A stretch of 20,630 nucleotides of DNA from Gracilaria caudata. Its lineage: Eukaryota; Rhodophyta; Florideophyceae; Gracilariales; Gracilariaceae. Positions 8,657-15,554 of this stretch are shown here, piece after piece (position 1 is the first letter of the stretch; every line of letters begins with the position of its first letter). Position numbers and translations under genes: made by a program. The stretch covers positions 1 to 20,630 of the forward strand of contig JASCIV010000419.1 of assembly GCA_030374735.1 (NCBI GenBank), given 5' to 3'. A model generated the notes under the pieces. That model was given only the letters and a program-made list of their open reading frames with translations. It did no database searches and was not told the DNA's origin.

Positions 8657-9517
8657 ATGCACAAGACTCTTCACGCTTCGTGCGGAACAAGCTCAAATGC
8701 TCGACAACATGGAATTGCCAAGAAGCAACGAAAGTTATCTGCCCTTCAGCAGCGGATGAGGAAAAAACTTTCTTCTGCACAGTTTCGAATGCTAAATGAA
8801 TCCATGTATAGTCACACTGGTGCCACATCAAAGGCTATGATGGACGCCAATCCTGACCTCTTTGAAGTATATCACACAGGATATGCTGAACAGGTCAGGC
8901 AATGGCCCAATAATCCACTGGACGACATCATCAAATACCTCTCTACCCAAAAACAGGCATCGAAGATTATTGATCTGGGCTGCGGAGAAGCGCGCTTAGC
9001 TAAGGAGATTTCCCACCAAAAGGTGCACTCTTTTGACCTGGTTGCAGTGAACGACACCGTGTGTGCCTGTGATATTGCCAACTTACCATTGCAAGGAGAA
9101 TATGCGGATGTTGCCGTCTTCTGTCTCTCTCTGATGGGAACTAACTACAGCGATTTTCTCAGGGAAGCCCATCGTGTCCTGAAACGGAGTGGTTTGTTAC
9201 TCATTGCTGAGGTTGCGTCAAGATTTGAAAATCACAATCCTTCGCTATTTGTAACAGGAGTCGAATCGCTAGGCTTCCGTCTCCTTAGGGATCATCCGCT
9301 GACAAGTCTTTCACAAAAGCAAGAAAACTCATCTAAACGAAAGAAAAAGAGAAAACGTTTAACTGAAGTTATCCAGGATAATCAAGTTGCAAGGTCGAGC
9401 GCCTTCTTTTACCTTTTTGCATTTAGAAAAGTGGAAAGAAATCGCAAGGATGGAGCAGACCAAATTGCTGTCTCGAAACTGCCACCCCTCGCCGCCTGTG
9501 TGTACAAACGAAGATAA
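8657..9517 (+). CDS. RRP8: Rrp8, 25S/28S rRNA m1A methyltransferase
   Basis: Rrp8 (nucleomethylin in animals) uses S-adenosylmethionine to methylate an adenine N1 of large-subunit rRNA in the nucleolus (yeast 25S A645). The 286-residue frame starts at an ATG and has no intron. A basic N-terminus (1-40) leads into the family signature AQFRMLNESMYSHTGATSKA (41-60), then YHTGYAEQVRQWPNNPLDDI (72-91). The SAM-binding loop is IIDLGCGEARLAKE (104-117), followed by VHSFDLVAVNDTVCACDIAN, VAVFCLSLMGTNYSDFLREA and LLIAEVASRF, all typical. A lysine/arginine insertion SSKRKKKRKR (225-234) interrupts the last strands and can serve as a nucleolar signal. The usual long disordered N-terminus is nearly absent. 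Its upstream partner, read away from it, is also a likely ribosome factor. Confidence 0.95.
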   Translation: MHKTLHASCGTSSNARQHGIAKKQRKLSALQQRMRKKLSSAQFRMLNESMYSHTGATSKAMMDANPDLFEVYHTGYAEQVRQWPNNPLDDIIKYLSTQKQASKIIDLGCGEARLAKEISHQKVHSFDLVAVNDTVCACDIANLPLQGEYADVAVFCLSLMGTNYSDFLREAHRVLKRSGLLLIAEVASRFENHNPSLFVTGVESLGFRLLRDHPLTSLSQKQENSSKRKKKRKRLTEVIQDNQVARSSAFFYLFAFRKVERNRKDGADQIAVSKLPPLAACVYKRR

Positions 9518-10072
9518 TTAATGAGCACATGAGAAGGCTTTGCTTTTTCTTACGTCGTTAACTCTTGAACTCTTTTGACGTCAGATCGTACGTCTACTAA
9601 GAGTATATGACAGGGATAACAATACGAGAGTACACACAGTTTAACATGAAGCATGGACAAGGAGAGTTGGCTTTGTACAAATTTTGTGGTGCGCGCCGCA
9701 AAAGTTGAACAAAAGTTGCATGCAAATTGCACAGCTTAAGAGCATCTCCACCGGCAAGGAACAAGACCAAATTATCCTCATGGTGTGCTAGGAATGATTG
9801 TCAGTATGATATTGTTTGGGAGTATCTTGCAAACTATTCCGCGTTGAAACTTTTCCTAACATTGCCTGGCATTGGCCATAAGATACGACCAAAACTGTCG
9901 TTACCCTTAATGTAGATAAGCAACTAAGTACGATCGTGAATATCTCGCTTCTGAGCTTGAGAACCAGTACGATCTTGCAGTCAAAGCTCGTTGTTCATAG
10001 AAGTCGATGAGTCCCGTCCTTGAGTAGCAACTTACTTTACTTGTGTTGTTAGCGCATCACGTAGTGCTCGTA
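9518..10072. other. intergenic, no gene seen
   Basis: Only short unconvincing frames on both strands; none has recognisable content or coding-like composition. It contains the 3' trailers of rrp8 and of the minus-strand gene to the right. No RNA gene or repeat is evident. Confidence 0.5.
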
Positions 10073-11467
10073 TCAAAAGGAGCACTTCCATCTGTCAAAA
10101 ATGATGACCTCTTTGTCTCCTATCCTCTGGATCAATTTCGAAACTCGGGCCATGTCATGATCACGTATATGATATAGGCCTGGCGTTACTTTTGGTAGCT
10201 GGTAAGGGATAGGACTGCTAGCTAACTCAGGACCGGCTTCAACTGCAGTGTGATGGTCAAATTCGACGGCACCATGGAGATGACCCATTCCCTTAGCGTC
10301 GCTGCACGTCTTGAACATGTTTCCGTAGTCTTCTCCTTCCAGCGCGCCGCACAACAGCCTCAAGGGCACGGACCAAGCGTTGTTCGAAACTGTCCCGAAG
10401 AGTAACGGCTTACACAGCTGATGCCGCGAGGCTTCTTTCTGCACGGAAGTTCACTTCAGCTGTTGTGGCTACCAACGCATAACCCACATGACAGCTTTGT
10501 TCCGGTTTGGATTGTGATAAGCCTGCTTCTGGTTTCCAGGTGTCCGTCATGTTTGGCTAAATCCATGGTAAAACCTAGACACCCACCTTTCCCCTTCCCG
10601 TATGGCTTCTAGAATGTTTCTTTCGCATGTCTGATGATATTCCACGACCAATAAGACGTCGATCACAACTTGCTTCACCATTCGTACCCCTCCTAAGAAA
10701 AGGCATACCCAGAACGATGAGAACAGGCTGATTGTATTCAACATTATTCAGCACAATTGAGTTCGAGCCAGCTACATCAGCGCATGTCACGAAGTTTTTC
10801 GTTGGAACACAAGACCACGATCTCTCGGCCCCAAATCCGCCTTTGAGACCGAACCATTCTGCATGCGGTACCGCCCCTACATCGTACCATATCTGCGACT
10901 CATCCAAACTGCGAAAACTTTGGCCGGACATCTCGATTCTAGATCCTCCAACCTTTTCTTTCCATGAGCAACCCTCCGTGTGGCTCCAAGTGCGGCTGCT
11001 GTGGTGCCATCGGCGCTCATTGATCTATAGTTTTTATACGCTCGCAATACAAAGGAGAGGAACAGGAAAGAAGAGACAGGGCGCGCTTGACTGACGCGGG
11101 CAGTTGTACGTGACCTTCAGATGGGCTTGCGCAAAAGCCGCCTTACCTTCTTGTCGCTTCACTTGGTGCTGGCACGTGACGTCAAGGGCATCTACTATAG
11201 ATTCTACATGACGCAATGGCTCCAAGTCCATCGATGGGTCATACGGGTCCAGAATATTCTGCGGTATGTCTTGCGCCGAACGATATCCGACGAAAGAGTG
11301 TCACCAATCCTGGACCTTCTCATTCTCCTGATCATATCAACCTCGCCACCGTTGGCGCTTAATAGCAGTTGCATGGAGCGGATGAAACAGTTAATCCAAT
11401 AGCTAAACCCTGTATCCTCCCGAAAGTGCTCAAGTGCGCCTTTTGCCCCAAGTGCCTTTTGCCGCAA
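10073..11467 (-). CDS. unidentified multi-exon or decayed gene
   Basis: Several minus-strand frames in sequence have coding-like composition (32-43 percent G-first codons, clearly above the opposite strand) but sit in different frames. In reading order: about 11467-11275 (ALEHFREDTGFSYWINCF, IGDTLSSDI); about 11267-11156 (NILDPYDPSMDLEPLRHVES), ending at a donor GTAAGG; about 11025-10697 (SLDESQIWYDVGAVPHAEWF, NNVEYNQPVLIVLG); about 10690-10590 (VVIDVLLVVEYHQTCERN); and 10438-10073, after a good acceptor CTTCCGTGCAG (LPKVTPGLYHIRDHDMARV, ends FDRWKCSF). Two junctions lie closer together than any ordinary intron (16-23 bases), so either frameshifts have broken the gene or the introns are extremely short. 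A TATAAAAA string at 11031-11038 on this strand could be a promoter if the upstream pieces are not part of it. I do not recognise the family. Exon limits are approximate. Confidence 0.4.
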
Positions 11468-11620
11468 CCATTACAAAGATGAGTCACATGCAAAGCGAGC
11501 ATCTCAGCGTACGTTACCATGTAATCACCATGTCACAAAAGTTGTTTCTACTGTTGCCAACCTTTGAACCTTAATGTGTTTCCCAATCCGTTCGTGTGAC
11601 CTTCATGAAAACCAAGGAGA

Positions 11621-11893
11621 CATGTTTGCTATAATTGTTTCCATGCATTTCACGAGACGCAGAATCCGGATAGACATCTGTCCAACGTGCACCACATCTT
11701 GGATCTGTTCAAATACGAAGTGTGCGATATGTCGTTTCCGGGAAAAGGTGTGCTACGGGCAATAATAGGTATGTTCATCATACATACGGTCGTTATAACT
11801 GCGGGATATGTGGCGCGTTTCAGCACCGAGCAAGATCTTGTAAGTCATGTTGGAAAAACACATCCGATTTGCTCGGACCATCTTCGGCCTTGA
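11621..11893 (+). pseudogene. decayed C2H2 zinc-finger array
   Basis: Three C2H2-type fingers can be traced. Finger A (11627-11695) reads C-x2-C-x3-F-x8-H-x4-H in one frame, starting CYNCFHAF; Pro stands where the family has Leu. Finger B (about 11708-11781) keeps FKYEVCDMSFPGKGVLRA, but its first Cys is Tyr (TAC) and the frame shifts after LRA, where Asn stands at the first His; the frame-shifted sequence then gives RYVHHTYG. Finger C (11794-11863) starts in the shifted frame as YNCGICGA, then returns to the first frame within two codons as RFSTEQDLVSHVGKTH, a perfect F-x5-L-x2-H-x4-H half. Two frameshifts of opposite effect and three lost key residues make this a pseudogene; assembly errors could account for the shifts but not the substitutions. 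A stop follows at 11891. Classical arrays of this kind belong to DNA-binding factors. Confidence 0.65.
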
Positions 11894-12513
11894 AGCGCAG
11901 GAAGATGACCAATGGTCATTTATGTTCAAGAAGTTACCGCGTTCTAGTAGAATTGGATATTTGGGTAAGCGTTTGGTACGTGTGGAATACCTTTGCAAGA
12001 TTTCTCAAGCGGTCAGCATCGATGCATCTGTGGTTCTGTTAACAAAGACCCAACTACAGTGAGCGTCTTTACAAGGTGGGATACCCTTGGTATGTCACTA
12101 CTAATAGACTTAAAAGAGTAAGGTCTTCTTCCGTCCAGATGCTGCTTCTCTGGCAACCTTCAGACGTGAATTCCCTCCAGATACGCGCCCTTGACAAGGA
12201 AAATGATGTTGAGGGCGAAATAATATTTCGCCCTCAGGATTCATATTATGAATCCTGGCAAGCGAACGCTACCCTTGTACACGTTGGAAACCACTGTCCA
12301 GCTAAAACTATATACACGTACAGAATCTGAGAGAAGCAACCAATAGCGTGCCGGATAGGGTTCATAGAGATCTCCCACAACCCAACACCTGTTCATCATT
12401 TCAACGTCGCCAGTTTCGTTTGTCGAAGTGCGAAGAAGTGGATCACCCTGGAAGGAGAGGGATACAAGAAAGCCTTTGTTGGACCATTTTCCTTTCGTAT
12501 TTTGTCTTCTACC
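11894..12513. other. region between the zinc-finger relic and DUF2301
   Basis: A + frame at 11847-12062 (71 codons, real ATG, includes WSFMFKKLPRSSRIGYLGK) overlaps the zinc-finger relic and could be its decayed downstream part. A further frame at 12076-12330 spans the two hairpins described separately. Neither resembles a known family. From 12340 to 12513 I see only the 5' flank of the next gene. Confidence 0.35.
12210..12257. repeat. two adjacent perfect hairpins
   Basis: 12210-12221 (TGAGGGCGAAAT) pairs perfectly with 12225-12236 around a 3-base loop AAT. Directly after it, 12235-12244 (CAGGATTCAT) pairs perfectly with 12248-12257 around a 3-base loop ATT. The two stems share two bases and so cannot both be fully formed. 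Stems of 12 and 10 bp with 3-base loops are not expected by chance in 20 kb. They could act as a cruciform, an RNA hairpin or a mobile-element end. Confidence 0.8.
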
Positions 12514-13275
12514 ATGTTTGCAGCGTTCATTACTTCATCACCGCTAATTCGGGCGTCCACAACGCTCTCGAAGAATGTCTGTCATGAACCACCGAAAGTC
12601 AGACGGCGCCACTGTCGCATGTCTACCACGAAACCATCGGAAATCGTCGAGGGTCCTTTTCAAGGAATGTACGGGTCGTGGTATCTAACCCGCGCCGATG
12701 TGAAAGATGTGCAGATTTATCGAGCGGCTCTCGGGATTATGTGTGTCGCTCAATCAGCGAGCATATTGCTGGCCATATCACAATATTCCTCGCCGTCTTA
12801 TGTATACGATATCTTGTTTGCAGTTGGTACGGGCGCTTTCGGTTTTGCTTTATCGAAGATTCATATCTATATGAAGCCTCTGCATAGAGCACTCAAGTTC
12901 TTGTGGGTGGCAGGTGTGGTTGGTGCTGCCACGATTCTTGCTACTCAACACGAATTAGTGCCTCTTGTGTACGAGAAACCAGCGCTATTGCTTGCGACAG
13001 GTTGGCAGTTCGTTGCCTTGACCGGAGTTTTCGTCAAGGAAGCTTTCTGTTTCGCTAGAGCGGAGGCCATAGGGCTCGCTGCACTTACTCCGATTCTGGT
13101 AGGGGGGCACTTCTTGGGTATTCTGCCTAATTCTGTTGAGCGTTTCGGCGGACTTCTGTTCGCGGCTTCGTTCCTGTATTTCTGTGCAAGTAAGTTTACC
13201 CAAGGTGTGAAAGACGACATTGGGGACATGTCCGTATTCCAACATATGGCACAGGCCAAGGAAGGAACACATTGA
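12514..13275 (+). CDS. DUF2301 plastid-type integral membrane protein
   Basis: DUF2301 proteins are multi-span membrane proteins typical of cyanobacteria and plastid-bearing eukaryotes; their function is unknown. The first ATG (12514, ACCATGT) gives 253 residues. Residues 1-35 (MFAAFITSSPLIRASTTLSK and on to RRRHCR) look like a plastid transit peptide, with Phe at positions 2 and 5 as often seen in red algae and glaucophytes. The mature part carries the family landmarks in order: LTRADVKDVQIYRAALGI, KIHIYMKPLHRALKF, ALTGVFVKEAFCF, GGHFLGILP and DDIGDMSVFQH near the C-terminus, with about six or seven hydrophobic spans between. Length and order match the cyanobacterial proteins apart from the leader. 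There is no intron. The gene converges with the Mpv17 gene 322 bases away. Confidence 0.9.
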   Translation: MFAAFITSSPLIRASTTLSKNVCHEPPKVRRRHCRMSTTKPSEIVEGPFQGMYGSWYLTRADVKDVQIYRAALGIMCVAQSASILLAISQYSSPSYVYDILFAVGTGAFGFALSKIHIYMKPLHRALKFLWVAGVVGAATILATQHELVPLVYEKPALLLATGWQFVALTGVFVKEAFCFARAEAIGLAALTPILVGGHFLGILPNSVERFGGLLFAASFLYFCASKFTQGVKDDIGDMSVFQHMAQAKEGTH

Positions 13276-13597
13276 GATAACACCAGTGTTTCAAGTGGCC
13301 TGCTTGTTACTAAGCGGGTCAGTATGATGCTTTACTGCTTTTTAAGGATTGACTGGGGATAACATAAGCTTTGCAAACGGGGGCGCTGTGCGAGAGCAAT
13401 GTATATGGGTTCATGAACAGCATACGTGAACGGAAACTTCGACAAAAAGAGTTTTAATGTATGCAATTTGAACAATATGTGTCGAGGATCAAATCCGTAG
13501 GGCACCGAAGCACCGTTCACGGAGAAAAGGAGAAGGATACTAATAGACACAGCAATTCGATACACAAGAGTGCGTGAAAGAACACACAGAGGGGCAG
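13276..13597. other. gap between convergent genes
   Basis: This holds the two 3' trailers of the DUF2301 gene and the Mpv17 gene. A minus-strand frame runs through it to 13332, but it is only read-through of the unspliced Mpv17 intron and trailer in the wrong frame. Nothing else is seen. Confidence 0.6.
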
Positions 13598-14343
13598 TTA
13601 CGCAGCTTCTTTTGTTTCCCCTTTCGGAGCGGCAGCCTGCATAGTGGATAAGAACGCGTTGTATCCGATTTGTATAGTGTTGATGTATAGGATTCGCTGT
13701 GATGAAGGGATGAAACGGAAGTTGATAATATGCGCAATTGGCCATCTGTATTAAATATATTCCGATTGTGAAACGCCCAGAGTGCGGACAATGGTCAGTG
13801 TATCGCGTTCGAGTTGGCATCGCATGCGCATCAGTCAAGTGAAGGATGGGGGCAACGTACACGGTCCAGTTCACTTTCATAGTGGGCCAGAGTTTCTCCT
13901 TGACCTCACCCGGCACCTCATCAACTTTGCCGTCCATTGCCTTCATGGCGGCAAAGAACCCGGAGGTGAAGATGGGAGCAAAGAAAATCTGATCAATTCC
14001 TGTCTTGGTGGCGACGGCCCTGGCAGAAGTGGGAGCTGCAGTCATGACGGTTCTATCAAGGAAACCGTACCAGTAATGGCCGATGGGTCCATGGAGACAA
14101 AGACCAAATGCCCCCATTTTGGCTGTACGACGAGCGTCCCATGGCTTACCTGAACTGATATCTGGTGCTTGTGCAACCAGATCGCCCAGCATGAAACCTG
14201 TAAATGACTTTGGAATGATGTTAGAGAGCTTAATGTGACCTTAGACGTCCTATGAGCAACGACGGCGGACTTACGGTCATTGTCTTCGTTTGCAAAGGTT
14301 TCGCAACGAGTGCAGCATTGTAACGTGCCCAAATGCCTGACAT
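13598..14343 (-). CDS. Mpv17/PMP22 family membrane protein
   Basis: Mpv17/PMP22/Sym1 proteins are four-span membrane proteins of mitochondria, peroxisomes or plastids, thought to be channels. Three exons give 187 residues: 14343-14275, 14207-13861 and 13745-13598. Intron 1 (67 nt) runs GTAAGT to CCAAAG with the branch CTCTAAC; this acceptor, not the CAG 10 bases further on, gives the family spacing between TKTMT and LGDLVAQ. Intron 2 (115 nt) runs GTACGT to AATACAG and joins NWTV to WPIAHIINFRFIPSSQRILY. Family landmarks are present: IWARYNAALVAKPLQTK, GD and Q in LGDLVAQ, HGPIGHYWYGFLD, IDQIFFAP, VNWTVWP and INFRFIP. The ATG is in good context (AAGATGT). The frame continues open upstream, Ser-rich, behind an acceptor-like CCCCCTCAG at about 14470, so a longer N-terminus is possible. 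The compartment cannot be told. Confidence 0.93.
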
Positions 14344-14836
14344 CTTGGAGGTTTGGAGATGAGAAGTGCTGGATGAAGATGACGGGCTAGAGCTCTGGCT
14401 AGTATCTTCAATCAATGGGGATAGAAACTTGTTGGTATTGAACGGCTGACGGCAAAGAGGTTGACTCTGAGGGGGAGAAAACGCGAATTAGGGTGGATCC
14501 CATAGTGTTCCTTGGTGCCAGTTGACGCACAAAAGGCTGCTCAACACGTGACGGGATCGAGTGGATGTGAATACCCTTGGCGATCGCCCTATGGACTTCC
14601 CACACTTGGCATTCTATGATTGATCATGTTCCAGGTCATGTAATTTGCATGATCTGCTCCGAATTGGGACGCTGGCCTCCTTTGGAGACCCAACCGATGG
14701 CGGGAACACCTGAAAAAGGCGGTGTGCGAGCTAGAGAAGGCATTAAACAGTCTTGATGTCTTCGGGGTGAAGACAGGTCAGCTCCCGAGATGAAGTCATC
14801 AAAAACACGTTCCTAGAAGATGGAAGAACAGAAAAA

Positions 14837-14859
14837 GAATCGCCCATCATGGGCGATTC
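14837..14859. repeat. perfect hairpin, 10-bp arms
   Basis: GAATCGCCCA (14837-14846) pairs perfectly with 14850-14859 around a 3-base loop TCA. It has the same design as the pair at 12.2 kb (arm of ten or more, 3-base loop). Confidence 0.75.
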
Positions 14860-15074
14860 CGTACAGCCTTTATTTTCGGCAATTTGCTGTGTTTTGCTTT
14901 TCGATCCAACTGCAATCAGTGATTGCCAATCATAGATGATCACGGTGGGAACCAAGACAACAAAACATGGCGGTTTCGCCCAACAAAAGCAAAGAACAAG
15001 CATAAATTGTAAGGATCACTATTATTCATGTGTACTGCTCACTACAACTGCTCTTACCCCTTGACGTCTGGTGA

Positions 15075-15097
15075 CATCATGATGATGAATCATGATG
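15075..15097. repeat. perfect hairpin, 9-bp arms
   Basis: CATCATGAT (15075-15083) pairs with 15089-15097 around a 5-base loop. It lies in a CAT/ATG-rich stretch, so simple-sequence origin is possible, and it follows the TGACGT site at 15063. Confidence 0.6.
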
Positions 15098-15259
15098 GGC
15101 CATTTGAGCCGAAACCAGTCGACCAATCTGTGCATGGGGGCAGATGAAAGGGTAGACTTTCTGTCCCAAATTGTCAGATATCAAGCTGGATATACACTAG
15201 CAGAAGAGTTAGAAGATGGGCACTGAAACGTTCTGCTCCGTGTCAGTGTCAGAGTGTAT

Positions 15260-15278
15260 TCACGAATCCTATTCGTGA
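15260..15278. repeat. perfect hairpin, 8-bp arms
   Basis: TCACGAAT (15260-15267) pairs with 15271-15278 around a 3-base loop CCT, about 280 bases before the propeller gene. Confidence 0.6.
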
Positions 15279-15554
15279 CTGGTTTGGGGAAAAGCGAACG
15301 CATGACAGGCCGTAGCTACCCTTGTACGGTTGTTGCCGGAAGAGTATTGGGTCTGTTAAAGCCTTCGCAACAGTAAGCTTGAGTGCGGCCGCGGTGGACC
15401 GTAGTGTGGCCAGGAAGAAGGCGAAAAAGCGGGCGCGAGATAGGACGGTAGTAGAGCAAAACCAGGAAGTCGCGTTTTCGTTAGCGACGCGACATCCAGT
15501 GTACCACAGCAGCGTCGTGGATGCATTCCACATGTTTTGCAACAAGCAGGAAAG

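Larger units (their letters stand above)
14344..15554. other. 1.2-kb divergent intergenic region
   Basis: This contains the promoters of the Mpv17 gene (-) and the propeller gene (+). A minus frame 14605-14408 and another at 15003-14743 (real ATG, hydrophobic start MLVLCFCWAKPPCFVVLVP, 86 codons) are open, but their composition is not clearly coding. A TGACGTCTGGTGACATCA string at 15063-15080 carries a TGACGT bZIP-type site. Three perfect hairpins are listed separately. Near 15470-15555 upstream ATGs precede the propeller gene. Confidence 0.4.

Noticed and set aside
10732..11094. 120-codon + frame
   Set aside because: It starts at TTG, and the opposite strand has clearly more coding-like codon composition over the same bases.
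11660..11765. Cys-rich frame (ICPTCTTSW, TKCAICRF) as a separate zinc-ribbon gene
   Set aside because: The C2H2 pattern in the neighbouring frame fits far better in spacing (F, L and H positions); the extra Cys pairs are frame shadows of the same bases.
12945..13283. Minus frames of 95-112 codons inside the DUF2301 gene
   Set aside because: The + strand carries a conserved family over its whole length; these are shadows.
13332..13744. Long continuation of the Mpv17 frame past the second exon
   Set aside because: The family C-terminus is found only after removing the intron 13746-13860; the continuation is the intron and the last exon read in the wrong frame.
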